From Flavobacteria bacterium MS024-2A (GTDB taxonomy: Bacteria; Bacteroidota; Bacteroidia; Flavobacteriales; Flavobacteriaceae), in the NCBI GenBank assembly GCA_905182305.1, contig CAJJBB010000003.1, positions 248,001 to 312,000 of the forward strand: a stretch of 64,000 bases of DNA. The letters are read 5' to 3'. How positions within the stretch are numbered: the first letter of the stretch is position 1; every line of letters begins with the position of its first letter. Position numbers and translations under genes: made by a program. The notes beneath the pieces are model-generated. The model was not told where the DNA came from. It saw nothing but the letters and a program-made list of their open reading frames with translations, and made no database searches. This document shows, piece after piece, positions 10,990 to 21,372 of this stretch.

Positions 10990-12768
10990 ATGAAAAAACT
11001 CAAATATTTATTAATCGCAACAATTGGAATCTTTGCCATTACAGTTAGCTGTAGTGATGAGTTCCTTTTGAAAGAGCCTCAAGGTTCTATTGCAGGACCT
11101 TCACTAGCTAACGCATCTGGTGTTGAAGGTAAATTAATCGCTGCATACCGTACCCTTTCAGGTCAAGGTATGAACGGTGGAGGAACATGGTACTACGATA
11201 TCCACGGATGGATATTTGGAGGAATTGCTTCTGACAACGCACTTAAAGGAACTGATGCAGGTGACCAGCCTGAGCATTCTTTTATCGAACAGTATGACTT
11301 TACAAATTTTAATGACCACATTAAAGACAAGTGGAGATCAGTTTATTGGGGAATGTCAAGAGCAAATGATGTAATTGATAGCGCAAATGATGAAAGAGTT
11401 ACTGATTTAAGTGCTACTAGAAAAGCTCAAATCATTGCTGAAGCACAGTTTTTAAGAGGTTTTCACGCTTTAGAAGCGCAAAAACACTTCCGTAATCCTG
11501 CCTATGTAGATGATGCTGCATACGACTTAAATGACGTTGAAAGTTCTAAAGTTCCTAACTCTGGACCAATTTGGGATCAGATTAGAGCTGACTTTACTGC
11601 TGCAGCTGCGGGTCTTCCTGCAGTTCAAGCTGAAGTTGGTAGAGCTACAAGCTGGGCAGCTAAAGCATTTTTAGCTAAAACGCACATGTATTCTGGAAGT
11701 GCGCAACTTATTTCAGCTGCTATCCCAGTAATGGAGGATATCGTAAATAATGGGCCATTTGATTTAGCTCCTGCTTTTGCTGAAAATCACCTAGTTGCTA
11801 CGAATAACAACTCAGAGTCTATCTTTGAAATTCAGTATGCAGTTTCTAGTGGTGATGATCAAAATGGTAATAAAGGAGTTGGTCTTGCACATCCATATAT
11901 TTCTCCTTGGGGATGTTGTGGATTCTATCAAGCGCCTCAGGATTTAATTAATTTCTTCCAGACTGATGCTGACGGATTACCTTTATTAGGTGGTGAGTGG
12001 CAGTCACAGAATATCACTAATCCAACAGGACCTATTTCAACATGGGATAATGTAGATCCAAATGGTATTGGTATGCCTATTGGAGATCCTCAAGTAGATC
12101 CTCGTTTAGACCATACTGTTGGACGTCCAAATGTTTTATACAAAGATTTCCACATCATGCAAGTAGATTACGTTCGTGATATTACTTATGCAGGCCCTTA
12201 TTGGTCTAAAAAGCATGTTGCTGAAAAAGCTGGCTTTGGAGTTGGTGGCTGGGGTAATATCTCTGCAAACAACTACCGTATCATGCGTCTTGGATTCATT
12301 AAACTATGGTTAGCAGAAGCTTATGTTGCTGAGGGTAGAATTGCTGATGCAATGAAGCAAATAAATGATATTCGTGAGCGTGCAGGTAGAGCTGGTACTT
12401 TTGTAACAGGAGCTACTCAAGGTGCTACTCGTGGAGACTATACTGCGACTACTGATGATGCGGCTAACTATAAAGTTGGTCTTTATACAGCAGCAACTTT
12501 TACTTCTGCGAATGCTCAAACAGCAGTACGTTATGAGTCTCGTTTAGAAACTGCAATGGAAGGACACCGTTTCTTTGATCTTCAAAGATGGGGAGTTATG
12601 AACACGGTACTTAATGATTATCTTAAATCAGAAGGTAGATATAGAATTTACCTAGCTGGGAAGTCATTTACTTCTCCTAAGAACGAGTACTACCCAATTC
12701 CTCAACAGGCAATTGATCGTTCTTATAAAGAAGGTGAACCAACTTTAACACAAGATCCTAACTACTAG
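10990..12768 (+). CDS. SusD/RagB-family nutrient-binding outer-membrane lipoprotein
   Basis: Lipobox VSC; AEAQFLRGFHALEAQKHF, RLGFIKLWLAEAYVAEG, ETAMEGHRFFDLQRWG; directly follows susC. Confidence 0.96.
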   Translation: MKKLKYLLIATIGIFAITVSCSDEFLLKEPQGSIAGPSLANASGVEGKLIAAYRTLSGQGMNGGGTWYYDIHGWIFGGIASDNALKGTDAGDQPEHSFIEQYDFTNFNDHIKDKWRSVYWGMSRANDVIDSANDERVTDLSATRKAQIIAEAQFLRGFHALEAQKHFRNPAYVDDAAYDLNDVESSKVPNSGPIWDQIRADFTAAAAGLPAVQAEVGRATSWAAKAFLAKTHMYSGSAQLISAAIPVMEDIVNNGPFDLAPAFAENHLVATNNNSESIFEIQYAVSSGDDQNGNKGVGLAHPYISPWGCCGFYQAPQDLINFFQTDADGLPLLGGEWQSQNITNPTGPISTWDNVDPNGIGMPIGDPQVDPRLDHTVGRPNVLYKDFHIMQVDYVRDITYAGPYWSKKHVAEKAGFGVGGWGNISANNYRIMRLGFIKLWLAEAYVAEGRIADAMKQINDIRERAGRAGTFVTGATQGATRGDYTATTDDAANYKVGLYTAATFTSANAQTAVRYESRLETAMEGHRFFDLQRWGVMNTVLNDYLKSEGRYRIYLAGKSFTSPKNEYYPIPQQAIDRSYKEGEPTLTQDPNY

Positions 12769-12789
12769 TAGTTTTTAACTTGTACATTT

Positions 12790-12830
12790 TAAAACCATGG
12801 GGTATATTTACTCCATGGTTTTTTTTATTA
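12790..12830 (+). terminator. Rho-independent terminator after susD
   Basis: AAAACCATGG-GGTATATTTACT-CCATGGTTTTTTTT hairpin and T tract. Confidence 0.8.
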
Positions 12831-12844
12831 TATATACTTAAGTT

Positions 12845-15800
12845 ATGCCAATAAAAACATCTCTTTTCACCCTTTTTATTTTGGCTTTATCAGTCTCCTG
12901 TAATTCTTCTACAGAGACTTTATTTAAAAAATTATCTGAAGAACACACCCAAATTTCTTTTCAAAATACTATTACAGAAACGGATTCATTTAATATTCTT
13001 ACCAACGAATATATTTTCAATGGTGGCGGTGTTGCTGTTTCAGATTTTAATAATGACGGACTCCCTGATTTATTTTTTACGGGCAATATGGTTTCAAACC
13101 AATTATACCTCAATCAAGGAAATTTAAAATTCAAAGAACATACCCAACAAGCGAATCTTGATACTAAAGGTTTATGGTCTACAGGAGTAGCAGTGGCAGA
13201 TGTAAATGCAGATGGTTGGATGGACTTGTATATCTGTGCCGCAATGCATGAAAATAATCGTGTCAACAAGCTCTATATTAACCAAGGTTTAGATACTAGC
13301 GGCAACCTATCTTTTAAAGAACAGGCAGAAGCCTATGGTATTAATGATTCCGGCAATAGCATGGCTGCTAGTTTTATAGATTATGACAAGGATGGAGATC
13401 TTGATCTTTATGTAGTTAATAATGAACAGAACCAAAGTATTCCTATTATTTATCGAAAAAAAGTAATGGATGGCTCAGCCCCAAGTAATGATAGATTATT
13501 CAGAAATAATGGTGATAATACGTTTTCAGATATAACCATAGCTGCTGGAATTACGATTGAAGGTTATGGATTGAGTGTTACGCCACTAGATGCTAATAAT
13601 GATCAGTGGGTAGATCTTTTTGTGACCAATGACTATATAGCAAATGATTTATTATACATAAATCAAAAAGATGGAACTTTTAAAAATGAAATAGAAAATA
13701 TTTTATTACACCAAAGTAAATTCTCAATGGGTTCTGACGCTGCAGACTTTAATAATGATGGATATTCAGATATTATCTCAATTGATATGCTTGGTGAAAC
13801 TCACCAAAGACAGAAGACAACCATCGCAAAAAGTTTGTTTTTTCAAAATGAAATGAATACAAAATATGGGTATCAAGATCAGCACATGCGAAATATGTTA
13901 TTTAAAAATAACGGGAATGATCTGCCTTTTAATGAAATAGGACAATATGCAGGGATCTATCAAACAGACTGGAGTTGGTCTCCCTTATTTGTAGATGTAG
14001 ATTATGATGGTAATAAGGATCTACTAATTACCAATGGTTTTCCAAGAGATATTACGGATATGGATTTTTCAAATTACAGATTTAATGATGGCCCATACAC
14101 TAGTGTTTCCACGCTTTTAGATTCAGTCCCAATCATTAAAATACCTAATTATGCTTACAGAAATAAAGGAAATTTAACCTTTGAAAATATGGAGGATAAA
14201 TGGGGTCTAAGCATTCCTTCTTTTTCAAATGGTGCGGTTTTTAGTGATCTTGATTTAGATGGTGATTTAGACTACGTGGTCAACAATATTAATGATCCTG
14301 CTTTTATTTTTGAAAATAAATTAACAGAGCAATCCCCAGAGATTAAATACCTTCAATGTAGTCTTGAGGGTACAAAAGAGAATCCGGATGCACTAGGAGC
14401 GCAAGTAGTGCTTCGTTTTTCTGATGGAACGTTTCAGTATCATCAACAGCAGCTATCTAGAGGATATATGTCTTCAGTAGATCCCACTGTCTATTTTGGT
14501 ATCCCAAAGAGTAAAAGCATTAGTACCCTTGAAGTTTTATGGCCTAATGGTACTTTTTCTTCTCTTGAAAACCCTTCACCCAACCAGCGTTATACTTTTT
14601 CTCAACAAAACAGTACACTAAAAAGTGAGCTGAGCTTTCCGTTTAAGGAAAAAGAGAAAGAGTATCTTTTTAGTGAAGTTTCATCGAGCTATGGAATTGA
14701 CTACGTTCATGAAGAAAAAAATGTTCAGGATTTTTTTAATCAGCGTTTACTCCCCCATAAACTATCTCAAAATGGACCTTGTTTAGCAGTAGGTGATATT
14801 GATGGAGATGGAAATGAAGATTTTATAGTAGGGGGCTCCTCAGGGTTTTCTCCCGTAATATTTTTTCAAAATCAATCTACAAAATTTACTAAGAAACCAC
14901 TTTTTAATAAAAAAGAATCGATGCGTTATGAAGTTGAAAGCATGACCCTTTTTGACGTTGATAATGATGGTGACTTAGATTTATATTTAGTCTCTGGAGG
15001 AAATCAATTTGATTTAAACTCAGAGTTTTATCAGGATAGATTACTCTTAAATAATGGAAAAGGCTCCTTCACATTAGATAAAACAAAACTTCCTGCTCTT
15101 ACCTCTAATGGATGTGTGGTTCGTCCCATGGATTTTGATAATGATGGTTATACGGATCTGTTTATAGGAGGCCATAATAAGCCTAAGTCCTACCCATTAG
15201 GAGATGCGAGTTTTTTATTAAAAAACAACCAAGGCTCTTTTGAGGATGTAACAAAAGCTTCTTTTGCGGCCTTATCTGAATTCGGCATTGTAACCGATGC
15301 GCAGTGGACCGATATGGATAATGATGGTTTTCAAGATATAATCGTAGTGGGGGAATACAGTCCGATTGCTATTTTTTTAAATAAAGAGGGAAAATTTATA
15401 CCTGCACCTAGTTCAGTTTTAGATGAAGCTTTTGGGCTATGGAAAGCTATAGAGCCTATTGATTATGATCAGGATGGAGATATGGATTTGCTTGTGGGGA
15501 ATCTTGGAGAAAATAACATGTATAATATTAGTCTAGATACTCCGATGATCATATCTACAAGAGATGTAGATTCAAATGGAAGCGTAGACCCACTAATTTT
15601 CACTTCTCAAAAAAACAGCGACGGTACTTGGGACATGTATCCTACTCAATTTTGGGACAATCTTAATCAGCAAAGTCCATATTTTAGGCAAGAATTTAAC
15701 TCATATAAAGCCTTTTCCAATGCCAATCTAAACTATTACCGAGAAAAAGGATTACTGAAAGACGACCAAACGTATAAGGCTAATTATGACGCCTCTCAAT

Positions 15801-16147
15801 GGGTAGAAAATCTTGGAAATGGATCCTATAAAATGAATTCACTTCCACCTGCTCTCCAACTGGGACCGATAAATGACTTTTTAACAATAGGGGAGGCTGA
15901 CAGTAAGAATGTTCTTGTTATAGGGAATGATTTTGGGGGACCACCATTTGAAGGTAATTTTGATGCATTTCAAGGAACCACCCTACAATGGAAAGAAAAT
16001 AAATGGGAGACTACGAGCGCTCAAAATTCAGGATTCCATGTATTTAAAGATGCCAAAGAGTTTGGGTTAGTTCATTTAAAAGATGGAAAGCAATTGATTT
16101 TAGTGTCCCAGAATCAAGATCGTTTATTGGTTTTTATCAAAAAATAA
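12845..16147 (+). CDS. FG-GAP/VCBS-repeat lipoprotein with ASPIC/UnbV-like domain (CRTAC1-like)
   Basis: Lipobox VSC; many DxNxDGxxDL repeats (VSDFNNDGLPDLFFTGN, VADVNADGWMDLYI); ASPIC-like SRGYMSSVDPTVYFGIPKSKSISTLEVLWPNG. Confidence 0.92.
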   Translation: MPIKTSLFTLFILALSVSCNSSTETLFKKLSEEHTQISFQNTITETDSFNILTNEYIFNGGGVAVSDFNNDGLPDLFFTGNMVSNQLYLNQGNLKFKEHTQQANLDTKGLWSTGVAVADVNADGWMDLYICAAMHENNRVNKLYINQGLDTSGNLSFKEQAEAYGINDSGNSMAASFIDYDKDGDLDLYVVNNEQNQSIPIIYRKKVMDGSAPSNDRLFRNNGDNTFSDITIAAGITIEGYGLSVTPLDANNDQWVDLFVTNDYIANDLLYINQKDGTFKNEIENILLHQSKFSMGSDAADFNNDGYSDIISIDMLGETHQRQKTTIAKSLFFQNEMNTKYGYQDQHMRNMLFKNNGNDLPFNEIGQYAGIYQTDWSWSPLFVDVDYDGNKDLLITNGFPRDITDMDFSNYRFNDGPYTSVSTLLDSVPIIKIPNYAYRNKGNLTFENMEDKWGLSIPSFSNGAVFSDLDLDGDLDYVVNNINDPAFIFENKLTEQSPEIKYLQCSLEGTKENPDALGAQVVLRFSDGTFQYHQQQLSRGYMSSVDPTVYFGIPKSKSISTLEVLWPNGTFSSLENPSPNQRYTFSQQNSTLKSELSFPFKEKEKEYLFSEVSSSYGIDYVHEEKNVQDFFNQRLLPHKLSQNGPCLAVGDIDGDGNEDFIVGGSSGFSPVIFFQNQSTKFTKKPLFNKKESMRYEVESMTLFDVDNDGDLDLYLVSGGNQFDLNSEFYQDRLLLNNGKGSFTLDKTKLPALTSNGCVVRPMDFDNDGYTDLFIGGHNKPKSYPLGDASFLLKNNQGSFEDVTKASFAALSEFGIVTDAQWTDMDNDGFQDIIVVGEYSPIAIFLNKEGKFIPAPSSVLDEAFGLWKAIEPIDYDQDGDMDLLVGNLGENNMYNISLDTPMIISTRDVDSNGSVDPLIFTSQKNSDGTWDMYPTQFWDNLNQQSPYFRQEFNSYKAFSNANLNYYREKGLLKDDQTYKANYDASQWVENLGNGSYKMNSLPPALQLGPINDFLTIGEADSKNVLVIGNDFGGPPFEGNFDAFQGTTLQWKENKWETTSAQNSGFHVFKDAKEFGLVHLKDGKQLILVSQNQDRLLVFIKK

Positions 16148-16318
16148 CCTTTGTAAAATCCAGCTTTTAAATCACCTTACCACTAGAATATCCCCATTTT
16201 AATTCCACGAAAAATAGTACTTTAGCTCTTGTAGTTTATGACAAACAATGGATTAAGGTTTGTAAAAACACCTTTATGAGTTTTTTTGAAAGTATATTAA
16301 TTCCCAATAATTAAAATA

Positions 16319-17684
16319 ATGTATTTAAAAAGATTTTTATTTATAACACTTTCTATCCTACTAGTTAGTTGTAATGACGGGGTTGAAGATACAGCTTACT
16401 TGCAAAGACTTGAAGATCCAGAACTTTTTCAAGCCTCTATTCAAAACTTAACAGATATAGTCGTTTATGATATATTCTCTCCCCCGGTTGCCTCTAGAGT
16501 TTATTTATATCCTACCATTGCTGCTTATGAGGTAGCCAGGAAAGCCGCTCCATTAAACTATAATTCATTAGTAGGTCAAGTAAAGGGCTTATCCCCATTA
16601 CCGAAGGCAAAAACTGAGGAAGTTAACTATCTTTTAGCTTCAATTTATGCTTTTAATCATGTGGGTAAGGCACTTATTTTTTCCCAAAAGAAAATGGAAG
16701 TATTCCAAGCAGATTTTGCTGCTAAAATCAAAGAAATAAAAGTTCCTCCTAGCATAGATAAAGCCTCAAAAGCTTATGGAATCATTGCTGCCAATTCAAT
16801 TTTAGAGTGGGCCTCAAAAGACCTTTATAGTCAAACCAGGACCTATCCTAAATACTTTATGAAACAAGAGGATCGTTTTTGGAAGCCTACACCTCCAGAT
16901 TACATGGATGGAATTGAGCCCCATTGGGAAAAAATCAGAACAATGGTATTAGATTCCTCAAATCAATTTCAACCTAAAGCACCTTTAAAGTTCGATTTAA
17001 CAAAGGGAAGTCCATTTCAAAAACAACTTTGGGACGTTTATCAGGTAATTAATAATCTAGACGAAGAACAAATAGAAGTGGCTAAGTTTTGGGATTGTAA
17101 TCCATATGTTTCAAACCATAAGGGACATGCAATGTTTGCAATAAAAAAAATAACTCCAGGAGGTCACTGGATTGGAATTACGGCAGTAGCAACACGTCAA
17201 GCCAAGAAGTTCCTTTATGGAAACAATAAATGCTTATACTAATGTATCGATTGCTTTATTTGATAGTTTTATTAGCTGTTGGGATGAAAAATGGGACACG
17301 TTAATTGTTAGGCCAGAAACCTTGATCAATCAATATTATGATGAACAGTGGTTGCCCTTATTACAAACACCTCCCTTTCCAGAATATACCAGTGGTCATT
17401 CTGTAATCTCTCGAGCAGCAGCCGTCACGCTTACTGATTTATTTGGTGATAATTTCAGCTTTACCGATACTTCAGAAGTAGCTTATGGTTTGGGCCAAAG
17501 AAAATATAATTCCTTTATTCACGCTTCAGAAGAAGCCGCAATTTCTAGATTTTACGGGGGCATCCATTATATGATGGCTATTGATGAGGGGGTTACGCAA
17601 GGACAAGCAGTAGGGGACTATGTTGTTCAAAAAATTCAAACTAAAGTAAGAAGTTCTATATCCGATAACTTTAATAAAGAGTAA
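16319..17684 (+). CDS. Vanadium-dependent haloperoxidase / PAP2-superfamily lipoprotein, interrupted by one +1 frameshift near 17210
   Basis: Lipobox VSC in ORF 16319-17242; ORF 17217-17684 carries KWDTLIVRP, YTSGH, SRFYGGIHYMMAID (PAP2/VHPO signature). Continuous protein if one T near 17210 is removed: TRQAKK-SFMETINAYTNVSIALFDSF. Confidence 0.85.
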
Positions 17685-19049
17685 TGGAAAAAAAGAGGCT
17701 TAATTTTTGGCAAATTTTGACCATGAATTTTGGATTCTTTGGGGTGCAGTTTAGCTTTGGACTTCAGCAAAGTAACATGAGTGCTATATATAAATACTTG
17801 GGCGCAGAAGAAGCAGAATTACCTCTGCTTTGGCTTGCAGGACCCGTGACAGGATTAGTTGTTCAGCCTATTATCGGAGCCATAAGTGACGGTACATGGT
17901 CTCCAAAATTTGGGCGACGTAAACCCTTTTTTCTTATGGGGGCTGTTATTGCCAGTTTAGCTTTAATTGCCATGCCCTATTCAAGCTCAATTTGGATGGC
18001 TGCAGGTTTATTGTGGATACTAGATGCGGCAAATAATATTGCTTTAGAACCTTACCGTGCTTTTATTTCTGATAAGCTTCCAAAAAAGCAATACTCTATT
18101 GGGTTTTTAGTTCAAAGCTTTTTTACGGGTTTAGGAACGACCCTAGCAAACTTTCACTCCTGCAATTTTAGTCTCTTTTGGAATCCTTGCCATGTCAGAT
18201 AAAATGGATAATGGAATTCCTGTAGCTACCTACTGGGCATTCGGAATTGGTGCAGCAGCATCGATCGTTACGATTCTAATTTCTGTATTAACCACTTCTG
18301 AGTATCCGCCTACTGCTGAAGAGCTTAAAATAATTGAAGCCTCAAAAAAAGAAGGAAATATAGTACTTAGAACATTTAAAGATATTTGGCTTGCCCTAAA
18401 AGATATGCCCTTGTCAATGAGGCAACTCATTCCAGTGATGTTTTTCCCTTGGTATGCCATGTTTTGTTACTGGCAATATCTCACCTCTGCTCTTTCTCTT
18501 TCACTTTATGGAACACTAGACCAAACGACAACTTTTTTTAATCAAGCACAGTTACTTACAGGAAATTTAAACGGAACCTATAATATTATTTGTTTTTCAA
18601 TTGCTTTTGCCTTAATACCTATAGCAAGAAAATTTGGTGCAAAACACCTCCACTTTGTTAGTTTAACTATTGGTGGAGTCTCATTATTATGCATGCCTTT
18701 TCTTAACGATACTGATTTAATATTTACACTTCCTTTGGGAAATGGAATTCCTGTTTCTGAGATTTATTTATTTTCCTTTGGACTTGGGATAACCTGGGCC
18801 TCAATGATGGCTATGCCATATGAGATGTTAGCGGCCTCTATTCCTCAAGGGAAAACAGGAATTTATATGGGTATTTTCAATATGTTTATTGTGATTCCTA
18901 TGATTATACAAATTTTTTCAGTTCAATATTTTGTATATGATTTGTTAGGTCAAAACCCAATAAATATTATTAGACTAGCGGGAGTTTTCTTAATAATTGG
19001 CGGGATTTTCTCTATGTTTGTTAGTCAGCCTAAAACAATTGAGAGCTAA
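17684..19049 (+). CDS. SLC45/sucrose-type MFS sugar transporter, interrupted by one +1 frameshift at about 18155
   Basis: ORFs 17684-18202 and 18192-19049; GPVTGLVVQPIIGAISDGTWSPKFGRRKPF MFS signature; removal of C at 18155 restores GLGTTLANFTPAILVSFGILAMSDKMDNGIPVATYWAF. Confidence 0.85.
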
Positions 19050-19099
19050 TTATTTAAATTAAAAAGAGCGTTACGACTCTTGCTACTAAAGAAATTAAT

Positions 19100-21370
19100 A
19101 TGCAGAACGAACAACAGCGCAGAGCGGCACTTGTGTATCACGCTAAACCAAGACCAGGAAAAACGGAGGTTATCCCTACAAAAAGTTATGATACGCAACG
19201 GGACTTAGCCTTGGCATATTCTCCAGGTGTAGCAATTCCTTGTCTAGAGATAGAGAAAAACAAAGAGGATGTATATAAATATACCAACAAAGGCAATTTA
19301 GTGGCAGTAATTTCAAATGGGACTGCTGTTTTAGGGCTTGGTGATATTGGACCAGAAGCTTCCAAACCAGTCATGGAAGGTAAAGGGCTACTTTTTAAAA
19401 TCTTTGCTGATATTGATGTTTTTGATATCGAAATTGACGCCAAAGATCCAGATAAATTTATTGAAGCAGTCAAAGCAATTGCCCCAACTTTTGGGGGAAT
19501 TAATCTTGAGGATATTAAGTCTCCTGAAGCCTTTGAGATTGAACGAAGATTAAAAGAGGAATTGGATATTCCGGTAATGCACGATGATCAGCATGGAACC
19601 GCCATAATCTCTGCCGCTGCACTTTTGAATGCCTTGGAGCTTTCAGAAAAAAAGATAGAAGAAGTCACTATTGTGGTTTCTGGAGCAGGTGCTGCTGCAA
19701 TTTCTTGCACAAAACTTTATAAAGCTTTTGGCGCTAAAGTTGATAATATTGTAATGTTGGATAGTAAAGGTGTTATTCGAAGAGATCGTGAAAATCTTAG
19801 TCCTGAAAAAGATGAATTTGCAACATCAAGAGATCTTAATACTCTAGATCAAGCGATGAAAGGGGCAGATGTATTCATAGGATTGTCTAAATCTGATATT
19901 GTTTCTCCCAAGATGCTTTTGACAATGGCTAAAAATCCAATTGTTTTTGCAATGGCTAATCCTGATCCTGAAATTGGATATGATATAGCTTGTAAAACAA
20001 GGGAGGATATTATTATGGCTACTGGGCGTTCTGATAATCCCAATCAGGTAAATAATGTTCTCGGATTTCCATTTATTTTTAGAGGCGCTTTAGACGTTAG
20101 AGCAACTACTATTAATGAGGCTATGAAAATGGCAGCCGTAAAAGCTCTAGCTGATCTAGCAAAAGAATCTGTCCCTGAGCAAGTAAATTTAGTATATGAT
20201 CAAACTCGACTGAGTTTTGGGAAAGAGTATATAATTCCAAAGCCATTTGATCCACGATTAATAACAACCGTTCCACCTGCAGTTGCTAAAGCAGCAATCG
20301 ATTCTGGTGTTGCTACAGCTCCAATAGAAGACTGGGACCGTTACAAGGAAACTTTAGAGGGTAGATTAGGGAATAGTCAGAAAATGGTACGTTTACTTCA
20401 TGATCGAGCAAAATCTGCTCCAAAACGTCTTGTTTTTGCTGAGGCCGATCAAATGGATGTTCTTAAAGCAGCTCAAATTGTGGAGGAAGAAGGTATTGCT
20501 CATCCTATTTTATTGGGAAACAAACAGGTCATCACAGATTTAAGAAAAGCGATTGATTTTACTGCTGATGTTGAAATTATTGACCCAAAAGATTACAGTC
20601 ACAATGCCCAAAAAAAAGAGTATGCTAAGTTATTTTGGAAAGAACAAAACCGAAAAGGATATACTCTATATGATGTTGAGCGTTTAATGGGTGAACGAAA
20701 CTATTTCGCATCCATGATGATAAAAAATGGAGATGCAGATGCTATGATTTCTGGATATTCCAGGAATTATCGTTCGGTAGTTAAACCTATTTTAGAAACG
20801 ATATCAAAGTCAAAAGGGGTAAATAAAGTTGCTGCTACTAACTTAATGTTGACAAAATCAGGACCTTTATTTTTATCTGATACCACAATGAATGTGGAGC
20901 CATCTGCTAAAGAACTTGCAAAAATTGCTCAAATGACAGCCAATACAGCTAGTTTGTTTGGTTTAGAGCCGATTATGGCGATGCTTTCTTTCTCAAATTT
21001 TGGTTCTTCACGTTACCCTCAAGCTAAAAAAGTTAGTGATGCGGTTTCCTTACTCCACAGAAGTAGTCCTGAATTAATTGTTGACGGACCTATTCAATCA
21101 GATTTTGCTCTGAATAAAGGTTTACTTCAAAATACATTTCCATTTTCTTCATTGAGTAATAAAAAAGTTAACGTATTAATTTTCCCAAATTTAGATTCGG
21201 CAAATATCACTTATAAATTAATGAAAGAGTTAAATGAAGCATTGTCTATTGGGCCGATATTAATGGGCCTTAGCGAACCTGCTCATGTTTTACAATTAGG
21301 AGCTTCAGTAGATGAAATCGTAAACATGTCGGCTGTTGCAGTTATTGACGCTCAATCAAAAAATAAATAA
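19100..21370 (+). CDS. maeB: NADP-dependent malic enzyme with C-terminal phosphotransacetylase-like domain
   Basis: 756 aa; DLALAYSPGVAIPCLEI, HDDQHGTAIISAAALLNALEL; PTA-like C-terminal half (VDGPIQSDFALN). Confidence 0.94.
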   Translation: MQNEQQRRAALVYHAKPRPGKTEVIPTKSYDTQRDLALAYSPGVAIPCLEIEKNKEDVYKYTNKGNLVAVISNGTAVLGLGDIGPEASKPVMEGKGLLFKIFADIDVFDIEIDAKDPDKFIEAVKAIAPTFGGINLEDIKSPEAFEIERRLKEELDIPVMHDDQHGTAIISAAALLNALELSEKKIEEVTIVVSGAGAAAISCTKLYKAFGAKVDNIVMLDSKGVIRRDRENLSPEKDEFATSRDLNTLDQAMKGADVFIGLSKSDIVSPKMLLTMAKNPIVFAMANPDPEIGYDIACKTREDIIMATGRSDNPNQVNNVLGFPFIFRGALDVRATTINEAMKMAAVKALADLAKESVPEQVNLVYDQTRLSFGKEYIIPKPFDPRLITTVPPAVAKAAIDSGVATAPIEDWDRYKETLEGRLGNSQKMVRLLHDRAKSAPKRLVFAEADQMDVLKAAQIVEEEGIAHPILLGNKQVITDLRKAIDFTADVEIIDPKDYSHNAQKKEYAKLFWKEQNRKGYTLYDVERLMGERNYFASMMIKNGDADAMISGYSRNYRSVVKPILETISKSKGVNKVAATNLMLTKSGPLFLSDTTMNVEPSAKELAKIAQMTANTASLFGLEPIMAMLSFSNFGSSRYPQAKKVSDAVSLLHRSSPELIVDGPIQSDFALNKGLLQNTFPFSSLSNKKVNVLIFPNLDSANITYKLMKELNEALSIGPILMGLSEPAHVLQLGASVDEIVNMSAVAVIDAQSKNK

Positions 21371-21372
21371 AA

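Noticed and set aside
12845-16147. Integrin-like or toxin/adhesin multi-repeat DNA element
   Set aside because: The repeats are degenerate DxDxDG protein motifs (FG-GAP/VCBS), not DNA-level tandem repeats.
17217-17684. Independent small PAP2 phosphatase gene
   Set aside because: It is the C-terminal half of the 16319-17684 haloperoxidase-like gene; its apparent ATG is an internal Met after the frameshift.
19058-19084. AAGAGCG-TTA-CGACTCTT inverted repeat as a terminator after the MFS gene
   Set aside because: The stem is imperfect and no T tract follows; not supportable as a rho-independent terminator.
19186-19473. Antisense 95-aa ORF within the malic enzyme gene, and the other minus/plus overlapping ORFs inside ruvB, susC, susD, coxA, bamA, nadK etc.
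   Set aside because: They lie wholly inside strongly supported genes on the other strand or frame, have low-complexity composition and show no recognisable domain; shadow ORFs are expected.
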